Assembly (NCBI RefSeq): GCF_003335585.1
Contig: NZ_QBFD01000015.1
Location: 382,304 to 446,303 of the forward strand
Reading direction: 5' to 3'
From: Sulfitobacter sp. DFL-14
Lineage (GTDB): Bacteria; Pseudomonadota; Alphaproteobacteria; Rhodobacterales; Rhodobacteraceae
DNA: 64,000 nt
How positions within the stretch are numbered: position 1 is the first letter of the stretch; each line of letters begins with the position of its first letter. A program made the position numbers and the translations under genes. A model generated the notes under the pieces. The model was not told the DNA's origin and did not search any database. It saw only the letters and a program-made list of their open reading frames with translations. Below are positions 16,278 to 24,934 of the stretch, one piece after another.

Positions 16278-18074
16278 TTACGACACGATCACATCGGTAA
16301 ATTCAAATGTGCGGACGTCCACCAGCCCCAGGTCAGAGATCCTCAACTCGGGGATCACCACCAGCGCCAGCAGGGAATGCTGCATATAGGCATTGTTCAG
16401 TTTGCAGCCGCAGTCGCGCATGGCCTGCATCATCGCCTGGGTCTTTGCCGCAACCTCTGCTGCCGGGCTGTCGGACATCAGGCCCGCGATGGGCAGCTCC
16501 ACCAGCGCCAGCTCCTGCCCGTCGCGAAAGATCACGATGCCGCCGCCGAGGCTGCGCAGCCGGTTCGCCGCCAGCGCCATCTGGTCGGCATCGGTGCCCA
16601 CCACGATCATGTGGTGGCTGTCGTGGGCCACGGTCGAGGCCATCGCCATCCGCCCCTCATAGCCAAAGCCCGAGACAAAGGCATTGACCACGCCGCCGGT
16701 TGCCCGGTGCCGTTCGACCAGCGCGATCTGGCAGACCTCGCCGGTGGCCTGGACCCGGCCTTCCGTCACCGGCAGCTCGAACTGCAGCGCCTTGGTGGGG
16801 GCCTGGTTTTCGACCACGCCGATCACATTGGCGGTGACACCATTGGCCCCCTCCGGCGCGGGGATGGCGAAATCATCGCCCACCAGGTCACGCGCCATTT
16901 TCACCGTTTGCCGGGCCTCTTGCGGCCAGTCATAATGCGGGCAATCACTCAGGCACATGCCGTCCTGCGCCACAATCTGCCCCCTTGCAATCACAAGTTC
17001 GATGGGCAGGGACTTCAGATCCGACGTCAGGATCACATCGGCCCGCCGCCCCGGCGTGATCGACCCGATCTCACGCTCCAGCCCGAAATGCGTCGCGGTA
17101 TTGATCGTTGCCATCTGCAGCGCCACCAGCGGGTCGCAACCGCAATCAATGGCATGGCGCACCACCCGGTTCATATGCCCGTCATTGACCAGCGTGCCGG
17201 AGTGGCAATCGTCGGTGCACAGGATCATGTTACGCGAATCCAGGCCCTTTTCCGTGATCGCGGTGATCTGGCTTTCCACATCGTACCAGGCGCTGCCCAG
17301 CCGGATCATCGAGCGCATGCCCTGCCGCATCCGCGCCACCGCATCTGCCTCGCAGGTGCCCTCGTGATCGTCCGCAGGCCCGCCCGCCACATAGGCCGCA
17401 AAGGCCGGGCCAAGATCGGGCGAAGCATAATGCCCGCCCACCGTCTTGCCCGCCCGCTGGGTTGCCGCGATCTCGGCCAGCATCTGGGGGTCGGCATTGG
17501 ACACCCCGGGAAAGTTCATCATCTCGCCCAGCCCGATGATGCCGGGCCAGGCCATTGCCTCGGCCACATCCTCGGCGCTGATCTCGAAACCCGTGGTTTC
17601 CATCCCCGGCGCAGAGGGTGCGCAGGAGGGCATCTGGGTAAAGATGCTGACCGGCTGCATCAGCGCCTCGTCATGCATCATGCGCACGCCGGCCAGTCCC
17701 AGCACATTGGCGATCTCATGCGGGTCGGTGAACATCGATGTGGTGCCATGCGGGATCACGGCGCGGGCAAATTCCGCCGGGGTCAGCATCCCGGATTCGA
17801 TATGCATATGCCCGTCGCAAAGACCGGGGATCATGTAGCGGCCTTCGGCCTCGATGATCCGCGTGTGCGCGCCCCGGCAATGCCCTGCATCCGGCCCGAC
17901 AAAGGCGATCCGCCCCGCCACGATGGCAATGTCATGGTCGGCCAGGGTTTCGCGGGTATGGACATTGACCCAGACCCCCCCCCGGATGATCGTGTCGGCA
18001 GGGGCGCGACCGGCGGCTACATCGACCAGTTGCGCGGCGCTATCGGGCCATGTTGGAAAAATATCTTGCGTCAT
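16278..18074 (-). CDS. ade: Adenine deaminase
   Basis: The 598-residue amidohydrolase turns adenine into hypoxanthine and ammonia. Metal-binding residues are visible in GLCDGHMHIESGML and in CTDDCHSGTLVNDGHMN. The Ade family C-terminal domain (SHHMIVVGTDADQMALAANRL) is intact and the length fits the family. The start was placed at the ATG at 18074; an in-frame TTG at 18089 is less likely. The gap to amn (66 bp) and shared strand suggest joint expression, together recycling AMP to hypoxanthine, ribose 5-phosphate and ammonia. The 5' end faces the divergent arsC-like gene 87 bp away. Confidence 0.94.
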   Translation of the reverse strand: MTQDIFPTWPDSAAQLVDVAAGRAPADTIIRGGVWVNVHTRETLADHDIAIVAGRIAFVGPDAGHCRGAHTRIIEAEGRYMIPGLCDGHMHIESGMLTPAEFARAVIPHGTTSMFTDPHEIANVLGLAGVRMMHDEALMQPVSIFTQMPSCAPSAPGMETTGFEISAEDVAEAMAWPGIIGLGEMMNFPGVSNADPQMLAEIAATQRAGKTVGGHYASPDLGPAFAAYVAGGPADDHEGTCEADAVARMRQGMRSMIRLGSAWYDVESQITAITEKGLDSRNMILCTDDCHSGTLVNDGHMNRVVRHAIDCGCDPLVALQMATINTATHFGLEREIGSITPGRRADVILTSDLKSLPIELVIARGQIVAQDGMCLSDCPHYDWPQEARQTVKMARDLVGDDFAIPAPEGANGVTANVIGVVENQAPTKALQFELPVTEGRVQATGEVCQIALVERHRATGGVVNAFVSGFGYEGRMAMASTVAHDSHHMIVVGTDADQMALAANRLRSLGGGIVIFRDGQELALVELPIAGLMSDSPAAEVAAKTQAMMQAMRDCGCKLNNAYMQHSLLALVVIPELRISDLGLVDVRTFEFTDVIVS

Positions 18075-18161
18075 GGCGTAATGGATCAAGATTCGCGACC
18101 GCGTGCAAGGGGCGACGCCGGGTTTCTTGAAACTGTCATATTACCCGCCTATGCAGGCCGA

Positions 18162-18581
18162 ATGGACATCGTGATCTTTCATAACCCCGACTGCGGCACA
18201 TCGCGCAACGTGCTGCAGATCATCCGCGACGCGGGCTATCAGCCCGAAGTCATCCCCTATCTCGATACCGGCTGGACCCGCGGCCAGCTTCTGGCGCTTT
18301 TTGCGGCGGCGGGGCTGACACCGCGCACCGCCTTGCGCACCAGCAAAAGCCCCGCGGCGGAGCTTGGGCTGCTTGACCCCGACGTCAGCGACGACACCCT
18401 GCTGGAGGCGATGCTGACCCATCCCGTGCTGGTCAACCGCCCCATCGTCGCCTGCCCGCAGGGCGTCCGGCTGTGCCGCCCCTCCGAAACCGTCCTCGAC
18501 CTGTTGCCGACCTGGCCCAAGGGCCCCTACCACAAGGAAGACGGGGACTTGCTGATAGACGCCCAAGGCAACCGCGCCTAG
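18162..18581 (+). CDS. arsC: ArsC-family (thioredoxin-fold) reductase
   Basis: The 139-residue protein has the ArsC start IVIFHNPDCGTSRNVLQII with the single active Cys at residue 11, an RTSKSPAAELGL segment and HPVLVNRPIV, all typical of glutaredoxin-dependent arsenate reductases. It would reduce arsenate to arsenite using glutathione and glutaredoxin in the cytoplasm. No arsR, arsB or acr3 lies nearby, so a role in arsenic resistance is not supported by context; YfgD-like members of the family lack a clear function. The ATG at 18162 starts the conserved region; the frame extends far upstream only as antisense of ade. Confidence 0.87.
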   Translation: MDIVIFHNPDCGTSRNVLQIIRDAGYQPEVIPYLDTGWTRGQLLALFAAAGLTPRTALRTSKSPAAELGLLDPDVSDDTLLEAMLTHPVLVNRPIVACPQGVRLCRPSETVLDLLPTWPKGPYHKEDGDLLIDAQGNRA

Positions 18582-18610
18582 ACTGTTCGGGCAACGATTG
18601 GCAAGGCACC

Positions 18611-19033
18611 ATGAACTACGACGCCATTACCCCGGAAGATTTCGGTGCTTCCCTGCGTGGACTTGGGCTGAACCTGCTGGTGCGCGATGTGGCGCGACAG
18701 GTCTCCTTCCTGGAACAGGTTTTCGGCATGAAGGCTTTTCAGCCCACCGCTGACTTTGCGATCATGACCTATGGCAATCAGGTGTTCCAGTTGCACAGCG
18801 ATGGCACCTATCACAGCAATCCGCTGCTGGGCCTGTTGCCCGAAAGCCCCCCGCGCGGCGGCGGCATCGAGATCAGACTCTATGACAGCGACCCCGAAGC
18901 CAGCTGCAGCAAGGCAGAGACAGCGGGCGGCACCGTCCTGCAGGCCCCCACCGACAAACCACACGGCCTGCGCGAAGCCTATATTCTGTGTGAAAACGGC
19001 TATGCTTGGGTGCCGAGCCGACCGCTGACCTGA
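18611..19033 (+). CDS. VOC-family (glyoxalase/bleomycin-resistance fold) protein
   Basis: The 140-residue protein holds paired beta-alpha-beta-beta-beta modules: LNLLVRDVARQVSFLEQVFGMKAF in the first half and GGIEIRLYDSD with LREAYILCENGYAWVPSRP in the second. Metal-binding His/Glu positions are only partly evident, so enzyme activity cannot be named. It starts 29 bp after arsC on the same strand and GCAAGG precedes its ATG, so it may share a transcript. The substrate is unknown. Confidence 0.8.
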   Translation: MNYDAITPEDFGASLRGLGLNLLVRDVARQVSFLEQVFGMKAFQPTADFAIMTYGNQVFQLHSDGTYHSNPLLGLLPESPPRGGGIEIRLYDSDPEASCSKAETAGGTVLQAPTDKPHGLREAYILCENGYAWVPSRPLT

Positions 19034-19141
19034 CCAGAACGCCGCCTTTTTCCGAGGCGGGATCACAAACGACATGACCTGCCTGGCCGGGCCTTGGAAA
19101 ATCTGTGTCATCGTCTAGTGTCAGCCCGAAGGAGCCGCATC

Positions 19142-19897
19142 ATGACCGTTACCCAAATGAAACCGAACATGGATTACTGGCAGGAACGCGTGGACCTCGC
19201 CGCTGCTTTTCGCTGGACTGCAAGGCTGAACATGCACGAGGGAGTTGCGAACCATTTCTCACTCGTCGTGGATGATGTCGGCACGCAATTCCTGATGAAT
19301 CCCAATCAGGTGCATTTTTCGCGGGTCAAGGCCAGCGACCTTCTGCTGATTGACGCCAATGATCCCGAAACCCTGTCGGGGCCGAACGCGCCGGACCCCA
19401 CGGCCTGGGGCCTGCACGGCGGCGTCCATCGCGCCTGCGCCCACGCGCGCTGCGTGATGCATGTCCATTCCATCCACGCCACGGTTCTGGCCTGCCTGCA
19501 GGACAGCCGCCTGCCCCCCATCGACCAGAATTGTTGCACCTTCTACAACCGCATCGTGATCGACGAGGATTACGGCGGCCTTGCCTTTGAAGACGAAGGC
19601 GACCGCTGCGCCGCCCTTCTGTCAGATCCGAAAAACAAGGTCATGGTCATGGGATCGCACGGGGTCATGGTGATCGGCGACACGGTGGCCGAGACGTTCA
19701 ACCGCCTCTACTATTTCGAGCGTGCGGCAGAGACCTATATCAAGGCTCTGCAAACCGGCATGCCGCTGCGCCGCATCCCGGATGACATCGCGGAAAAGAC
19801 CGCGCAGGAACTTGAAAACTATCCCGAACAGGATGCGCGGCACCTGACCGAACTCAAGGCGATCCTTGACTCGGAAGGGTCCGATTACGCGCGGTAA
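19142..19897 (+). CDS. Class II aldolase/adducin-family protein
   Basis: The 251-residue protein has the class II aldolase fold with the metal-binding MHVHSIHATVLACLQ stretch and an MGSHGVMVIGDTVAETFNRLYYFERAAETY C-terminal motif. Relatives include fuculose- and ribulose-phosphate aldolases/epimerases, but many members in alphaproteobacteria have no known substrate. GAAGGAG lies seven bases before the start. It is 108 bp after the VOC gene. The nearby glycosyltransferase does not clearly point to a sugar substrate. Confidence 0.87.
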   Translation: MTVTQMKPNMDYWQERVDLAAAFRWTARLNMHEGVANHFSLVVDDVGTQFLMNPNQVHFSRVKASDLLLIDANDPETLSGPNAPDPTAWGLHGGVHRACAHARCVMHVHSIHATVLACLQDSRLPPIDQNCCTFYNRIVIDEDYGGLAFEDEGDRCAALLSDPKNKVMVMGSHGVMVIGDTVAETFNRLYYFERAAETYIKALQTGMPLRRIPDDIAEKTAQELENYPEQDARHLTELKAILDSEGSDYAR

Positions 19898-19902
19898 CAT
19901 CT

Positions 19903-19986
19903 GCCCTGTCAGCCACAGCGATGCCACACGCGTTGCCATTGCCGCCCGGCTTTGGTTATCTGCCTGAAATCACGCGCTGACAGGGC
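19903..19986 (+). repeat. 11-bp inverted repeat upstream of the glycosyltransferase gene
   Basis: GCCCTGTCAGC at 19903-19913 and GCTGACAGGGC at 19976-19986 are perfect inverted copies with 62 bases between. The right arm ends six bases before the start codon at 19993 and contains AGGG, the only ribosome-site-like bases there. Pairing in the mRNA could mask translation start; this is inference. Confidence 0.55.
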
Positions 19987-19992
19987 CCGCAC

Positions 19993-21249
19993 ATGAACAT
20001 CCTTTTTGTCCACCAGAACATGCCCGGCCAGTACCGCGAACTTGTGCAGTGGCTGGCGGCGACCGGCCAGCACCGCATCTATTTCCTGACGCAACGCAAG
20101 AACGCGCCAGACCTGCCAGGTGTCGAGACACGCAAGTACCAGACCCACCGCACCCCGGCGAAAGACGCCTATGGCCTGTCCCGTGTCTGGGAGGAAGCCA
20201 CCGGCGCGGGCTTTGGCGCAGCGGTGGCCGCCCGCCGGATGGAACTGCAGGAAGGTTTCAGGCCCGACATCGTGGTCGGTCACGTTGGCTGGGGCGAACT
20301 GATCTTCTTCAAACAGATCTGGGCGGATGTGCCGATCATCGGCTTCTTTGAATATTACTATAACCTCACAGGCGGTTCCGTTGGCTTTGACCCCGATGAA
20401 CCCATATCGGATCACGCCCCCTTCATGATGCATGCGCGCAATGCCGTGCCGCTGGCCAATATCGAAACCGTCGATCTGGGCCATTGCCCCACCTACTGGC
20501 AGCGCGACCGTTTCCCGCGCAGCTTTCATGACCGGATGTATGTCTGCCACGACGGGATACGCACCGACAAACTGCGGCCCGACCCCGATGTCAGCCTCGG
20601 CCTGGGACGGCTGTCCCGCGAACTCACCCGAGAGGACGAGGTGGTGACCTATGTGTCCCGCAACCTCGAACGCACCAGGGGGTTTCACATCTTCATGCGC
20701 TCTCTGCCGCGCATCCTGCGCGAGCGCCCGGAGGCCCGCATCCTGATCGTCGGCGGCAACGACGTCTCCTACGGCGGCAAAAGCCAGCACCCCGGCGGGC
20801 TGCGCGCCGAAATGGAAGCAGAAGTGGGCAAGAACCTCGACTGGGACCGCGTCCATTTCCTGGGCAATATTCCCTACCCCCTGTACCAGAAGATGATCCA
20901 GCTCAGCCGGTGCCACATCTACCTGACCATGCCTTTTGTGCTGTCCTGGTCGCTTCTGGAATCCATGTCGATGGGGGCCACCATCGTGGCATCGGATGTG
21001 GCCCCGGTCCGCGAGGCGATCACCCACAACGAAACCGGCCTGCTGGTCGATTTCTTCGATCCCGACGCGGTGGCGGCACAGGTGGTCAAGGTGCTGGCCA
21101 ACCCGCAGGATTATGCCCATATCGGCAAGGCAGCGCGGGACCACGTGGTGAAGGAATATGATTTCCTGACCAAATGCCTGCCGGAACACATCGCGCAGAT
21201 CAATGCGCTGGTGCCTCTGGACAAACAGATCAGAATGCCGGGGAGCTGA
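19993..21249 (+). CDS. GT4-type glycosyltransferase
   Basis: The 418-residue protein has the GT-B fold: an N-terminal Rossmann domain starting ILFVHQNMPGQYRELVQWL, then a C-terminal GT4 domain with VVTYVSRNLERTRGFHIFMRSLP, ARILIVGGNDVSYGG, and SWSLLESMSMGATIVASDVAPVREAI, the E-x7-type donor-binding motif. It would transfer a sugar from a nucleotide sugar. There are no partner glycan genes beside it, so the acceptor is unknown. It ends two bases from the convergent methyltransferase gene. A possible mRNA hairpin covers its ribosome site. Confidence 0.9.
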   Translation: MNILFVHQNMPGQYRELVQWLAATGQHRIYFLTQRKNAPDLPGVETRKYQTHRTPAKDAYGLSRVWEEATGAGFGAAVAARRMELQEGFRPDIVVGHVGWGELIFFKQIWADVPIIGFFEYYYNLTGGSVGFDPDEPISDHAPFMMHARNAVPLANIETVDLGHCPTYWQRDRFPRSFHDRMYVCHDGIRTDKLRPDPDVSLGLGRLSRELTREDEVVTYVSRNLERTRGFHIFMRSLPRILRERPEARILIVGGNDVSYGGKSQHPGGLRAEMEAEVGKNLDWDRVHFLGNIPYPLYQKMIQLSRCHIYLTMPFVLSWSLLESMSMGATIVASDVAPVREAITHNETGLLVDFFDPDAVAAQVVKVLANPQDYAHIGKAARDHVVKEYDFLTKCLPEHIAQINALVPLDKQIRMPGS

Positions 21250-21251
21250 GC

Positions 21252-21878
21252 TTAACGCTTCCGGAAAATGGCGATGCTCGCCTGGTCGTCGCGGTGCTCC
21301 TTGGCCGCCTTGCTCCCGTAGATATTGACCAGCCGATGCTCCACCTTCGCGATGGCCGGCGCCAATTGCTCGAATTTCGCCGCAAAACCGCGTGCCTCGA
21401 AATGTTCGGCGTTGATGGTCAGCACAAAAGCCGCGCCGGGACGGGCGATCCTGATGACCTCATCCAGCGCATCCGGTCCCACATGCCCATGGGTAAAGGT
21501 GCCTGAACTGACCACCGCATCATAGGTCGCATCAGGAATGTCCAGCGGCCTGGTCAGATCCGCCTCGATCGTCCGGCGGTAATGGCCCTTGGAGGCGGCC
21601 GTGGCCAGCATCTGCGGCGAGATATCCAGCGCATCAATTTCCATTGTTCCGCGCATCAGCATGTGATCCGCGATCAGCCCGGTGCCTGCACCAAGGTCCA
21701 GCACCGGCCCCGCCCCCTGATAGGTCTCGGCCAGGATCAGCGCCACCATAGGCGGCAACTGGTAATCCATTTCCCTGGCAAATCCGCTGTCATAGCTGTC
21801 GGCCCAATCGGCATAAAGCTTGCGGTTGTCGTCAGGTGTCTGCAGCGCATAGGCCTTGTCAAGGTCGGGATCGGTCAT
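21252..21878 (-). CDS. Class I SAM-dependent methyltransferase
   Basis: The 208-residue protein shows motif I VLDLGAGTGLIADHML, motif II region IDALDISPQMLATAASKG and a post-motif AVVSSGTFTHGHVGPDALDEVIRIARPGAAFVLTI, typical of the Methyltransf_11/25 group. SAM is the methyl donor; the substrate is not known. The ATG at 21878 was chosen because AAGGAG lies five bases ahead of it; a GTG at 21884 is also in frame. It runs convergent with the glycosyltransferase, with only two bases between stop codons, and is followed upstream by the peroxidase gene on the same strand. Confidence 0.88.
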   Translation of the reverse strand: MTDPDLDKAYALQTPDDNRKLYADWADSYDSGFAREMDYQLPPMVALILAETYQGAGPVLDLGAGTGLIADHMLMRGTMEIDALDISPQMLATAASKGHYRRTIEADLTRPLDIPDATYDAVVSSGTFTHGHVGPDALDEVIRIARPGAAFVLTINAEHFEARGFAAKFEQLAPAIAKVEHRLVNIYGSKAAKEHRDDQASIAIFRKR

Positions 21879-21899
21879 GAACACTCCTTTTCCACGACC

Positions 21900-22418
21900 C
21901 TACCGCGACTTTAGCAATGCCTCAATCGCACCGACAATCGCCGGGGATTCCGGCTTTACCGGCGCGCCCCATGTGCCAGCCACCCGGCCATCCGGCCCGA
22001 TCAGAACCTTGTTGAAGTTCCAGCGCGGCTCAAACCCCGTCTCGGCCTTCACCGCCCGGTAGAACGGATGCGCCTTGCCGCCCCGAACCGGGGTGATGTC
22101 GGTCATCGGCAGGTCAAGGCCAAAGGAAACCTCGCAGAATTCCTTGACCTCCGCCGCGCTTGCCAGCTCCTGATTGAAATCATCGGAGGGCACCGCCAGC
22201 ACAACCAGCCCGCGCGCCCTGTAGCGGTCGTAAAGCGCCTGCAACCCGTCATATTGCCCGGTGTAGCCGCATTGCGACGCGGTGTTCACCACCAGCACCG
22301 GCTGTCCGGCCCATTGGCTGAACCGGTGTTCGCCCCCGTCGATATTCGAAAACACCACATCGCGCGGCGCCGCCTGCGCCAGCGTCGCACTCAGGATCAA
22401 AGCCAGGAACCACCGCAT
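21900..22418 (-). CDS. Glutathione peroxidase family protein with signal peptide
   Basis: The 172-residue protein starts with an export signal (MRWFLALILSATLAQA) and then the GPx fold. The peroxidatic Cys is in NTASQCGYT, the Gln and Trp partners appear as FSQWAGQPVLVV and WNFNK, and the length fits bacterial BtuE-type peroxidases, which use thioredoxin or glutathione and reduce lipid and hydrogen peroxides. The signal places it in the periplasm, which is less usual. GGAG lies eight bases ahead of the ATG at 22418; ATG codons at 22424 and a longer frame to 22448 fit less well. It sits back to back with the msrBA repair pair. Confidence 0.88.
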   Translation of the reverse strand: MRWFLALILSATLAQAAPRDVVFSNIDGGEHRFSQWAGQPVLVVNTASQCGYTGQYDGLQALYDRYRARGLVVLAVPSDDFNQELASAAEVKEFCEVSFGLDLPMTDITPVRGGKAHPFYRAVKAETGFEPRWNFNKVLIGPDGRVAGTWGAPVKPESPAIVGAIEALLKSR

Positions 22419-22551
22419 GATCATTCTCCGTTTAGCAATCTGCACCACCAGACACGGCGCGGGATCACATTGAGTTGCACGGAAAGGTAAACCCTTTCAT
22501 TCTTGCGCGAAAACACCATCTATTGCACTGAGAGTTTCACGGAGGGATTGC

Positions 22552-22995
22552 ATGCCAACCTACACCAAAAACCCCGACGCCATTGCAGCACTTAGTGCGG
22601 AAGAATTCTATGTCACTCAGGAAAGCGGCACGGAACGCCCCGGCACAGGCAAGCTGCTGGGCAACAAGGAGCCGGGCATCTACGTTGACATCGTGTCAGG
22701 CGAACCCCTGTTCGCCAGCGCCGACAAATACGAAAGCGGCTGCGGCTGGCCCAGCTTCACCAAACCCATCGACAATGTGACCGAACACCGCGACGTCACG
22801 CTCGGCATGGTCCGGACTGAGGTGCGGTCCAAACATGGTGACAGCCACCTTGGCCATGTGTTCCCTGACGGCCCCCGCGACCGCGGCGGCCTGCGCTATT
22901 GCATCAATTCCGCCTCGCTCCGCTTCGTCCACCGCGACGACATGGAGGCCGAGGGATACGGCGATTACATTGACCAGGTGGAGGACGTGGCATGA
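22552..22995 (+). CDS. msrB: Peptide-methionine (R)-S-oxide reductase
   Basis: The 147-residue MsrB reduces the R form of methionine sulfoxide in damaged proteins. The catalytic Cys is C117 in [11 protein letters not shown], with a likely resolving Cys at C64 in SGCGWPSF, and GDSHLGHVF supplies the His residues. The two CxxC zinc motifs of many MsrB proteins are absent ([11 protein letters not shown] in place of a Cys-containing stretch), so this is the zinc-free type. GGAGG lies six bases before the start. Its stop overlaps the msrA start by four bases (ATGA). Confidence 0.95.
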   Translation: MPTYTKNPDAIAALSAEEFYVTQESGTERPGTGKLLGNKEPGIYVDIVSGEPLFASADKYESGCGWPSFTKPIDNVTEHRDVTLGMVRTEVRSKHGDSHLGHVFPDGPRDRGGLRYCINSASLRFVHRDDMEAEGYGDYIDQVEDVA

Positions 22996-23501
22996 GTACC
23001 GAACGCGCAGTACTGGCAGGCGGATGTTTCTGGGGCATGCAGGACCTGATCCGCAAACGGCCCGGTGTGGTTTCGACCCGGGTGGGCTACACGGGCGGCG
23101 ATGTGCCCAATGCAACCTACCGCAATCACGGCACCCATGCCGAGGGGATCGAGATCATCTTCGACCCGGACAAGACATCCTATCGCGCGCTGCTGGAATT
23201 CTTCTTTCAGATTCACGACCCCACCACGCTGAACCGGCAGGGCAACGACCGCGGGATGAGCTATCGCTCGGCGATCTACTACGTCAACGAGGCCCAGAAA
23301 GAGACCGCGCTGGAGACGATTGCCGACGTCGAGGCCTCTGGCATCTGGCCCGGCAAGGTCGTGACCGAGGTCGAACCTGTCAGCGATTTCTGGGAGGCCG
23401 AGCCGGAGCATCAGGATTACCTGGAACGCATCCCGAACGGCTATACCTGCCACTACCCTCGCGCCGATTGGGTCCTACCTAAACACGCCGCAGCGGAATA
23501 G
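22992..23501 (+). CDS. msrA: Peptide-methionine (S)-S-oxide reductase
   Basis: The 169-residue MsrA reduces the S form of methionine sulfoxide. It has the GCFWG motif with the catalytic Cys at residue 12, then [29 protein letters not shown] and [15 protein letters not shown], the hallmark substrate pocket. No clear C-terminal resolving cysteine is seen in the last 20 residues (HAAAE end), so recycling may rely on an external thiol. It is translationally coupled to msrB through an ATGA overlap, so both stereoisomers are repaired by one transcript. A hairpin follows. Confidence 0.95.
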   Translation: MSTERAVLAGGCFWGMQDLIRKRPGVVSTRVGYTGGDVPNATYRNHGTHAEGIEIIFDPDKTSYRALLEFFFQIHDPTTLNRQGNDRGMSYRSAIYYVNEAQKETALETIADVEASGIWPGKVVTEVEPVSDFWEAEPEHQDYLERIPNGYTCHYPRADWVLPKHAAAE

Positions 23502-23525
23502 ACCGCGATCACAATTCAGGTCCGA

Positions 23526-23551
23526 CAGGCCCGGGTCCCATCCCTGGCCTG
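23526..23551 (+). terminator. Candidate terminator after msrA
   Basis: CAGGCCCGGG and CCCTGGCCTG pair over ten positions with one G-U wobble around a six-base loop, 24 bp past the msrA stop. A T-rich stretch follows only after about 17 bases, so it is a weak intrinsic terminator. It lies between convergent msrA and sulP. Confidence 0.5.
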
Positions 23552-23584
23552 CTGGCCGCGCCGCCAGGTTATTACCGTTTTGAT

Positions 23585-24847
23585 CTAACGATCCGGCTCG
23601 GACCAGTCTGACGCGGCGCTGTTACTGCGTTGCAGTCTGAAGGCCAGCCCCAGCGCAACGCCGACTCCGATGGCAACCGTCAGATCAGCGAGGACCGTCA
23701 GCACCAGGGTCAGGAACAGCAGGAAAACATCGGATTTCCGGGCCGACAGATAGCCGCGCCACTTCTGGGGTTCGCTCATGTTCCAGGCCGTCAGGATCAA
23801 CAGCCCGGCAAGCGCGGGCATCGCCATGTATCCGACCAGCCGCGATGCCAGCAGCATGACAACCAGAATCGTCACCGCATGGATCAGACCGGCCACCGGT
23901 GTCTTGCCGCCCGCCCTAATGTTCGTGGCCGTCCGCGCGATTGCCCCGGTTGCGGGCAAACCGCCAAAGAAGGAGGATCCGATGTTTGCGGCCCCCTGGG
24001 CCAGCAGCTCTGCATTGGGGCGGTGATGCCCGGAAATCATCCTGTCGGCCACCATGGCGGACAGCAGCGATTCCACACCGGCCAGAAACGCGATGATGAC
24101 GGCCGAGGGCAGCAGCTCGATCACCCGGTCAAATCCCACGACAGGCAGTGTCGGCCAGGCCGGGGCGCGCGGCAGTTCCCCGAACTGCGACCGAATGGTC
24201 TCCACCGGCAGGTCGAGGATCGCCACACATGCGGATGTGCAGGCAACCGCGACGATCAACCCCGGTAACTTCGGCGCCGCCCGGCGAAAAAGCACGATCA
24301 GCACCATGGTGACAAACCCGATCAGCGCCGAGGCGGCGGAAAAGCTCGGGCCAGCACCCCAGAGCACCTCCAGCTTCGCAAGAAACGCCGCCGGAACCCC
24401 CGCCACATCCAGCCCGAAAAGATCCTTGAGCTGGCTGGTCGCGATGATGATGGCAATGCCGATGGTGAACCCGTTGATCACAGGCTCCGGAATATGCCGG
24501 ATCAGGACCCCGGCCCGAAAATATCCGGCCACCAGCAGGATCAAACCTGCCATGAAGGTGGCCATGACCAACCCGTCATAGCCATGTTCCGCGATCACCC
24601 CGAACACGACGACGATGAACGCCCCCGTCGGGCCACCGATCTGAACCCGGCTCCCGCCCAGCAGCGAGATCAGGAAACCGGCGACAATGGCGGTTACCAG
24701 CCCTTTCGCCGGATCAGCGCCGGAGGCAATCGCGATGGCAAGGCTCAGGGGCAGCGCCACCATCGCAACGGTCACGCCCGCAATCGCATCCTGAATCAGA
24801 AGCGACCCCGTATAGCCCCGCATTGTCGTCAGTATCTTCGGCTTCAT
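23585..24847 (-). CDS. SulP-family anion permease lacking the STAS domain
   Basis: The 420-residue protein covers the SulP transmembrane core: it opens with LLIQDAIAGVTVAMVALPLSLAIAIASGADPAKGL and contains GPTGAFIVVVFG and HHRPNAELLAQGAANIGSSFFGGLPATGAIARTATNIRAGGKTPVAGLIH, both signature stretches. SulP proteins move sulfate, bicarbonate, dicarboxylates or other anions across the inner membrane. The usual cytoplasmic STAS domain is absent; the frame ends about 14 residues after the last membrane segment. No adjacent gene encodes a separate STAS protein. Sulfate or bicarbonate is possible but not proven. Confidence 0.9.
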   Translation of the reverse strand: MKPKILTTMRGYTGSLLIQDAIAGVTVAMVALPLSLAIAIASGADPAKGLVTAIVAGFLISLLGGSRVQIGGPTGAFIVVVFGVIAEHGYDGLVMATFMAGLILLVAGYFRAGVLIRHIPEPVINGFTIGIAIIIATSQLKDLFGLDVAGVPAAFLAKLEVLWGAGPSFSAASALIGFVTMVLIVLFRRAAPKLPGLIVAVACTSACVAILDLPVETIRSQFGELPRAPAWPTLPVVGFDRVIELLPSAVIIAFLAGVESLLSAMVADRMISGHHRPNAELLAQGAANIGSSFFGGLPATGAIARTATNIRAGGKTPVAGLIHAVTILVVMLLASRLVGYMAMPALAGLLILTAWNMSEPQKWRGYLSARKSDVFLLFLTLVLTVLADLTVAIGVGVALGLAFRLQRSNSAASDWSEPDR

Positions 24848-24934
24848 GAGCAGACGTTAGGGCTCAGGCAATCTGTTGTCATTCAAAAGCAGAGCGCCAG
24901 ATTGCCGCGCCCGCAGGGCAGGCACGCTCGGGGT

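Noticed and set aside
16275-18161. Long plus-strand frame running into arsC
   Set aside because: The part before 18162 is antisense to ade and low in complexity (His/Arg-rich). Only the arsC part matches a family.
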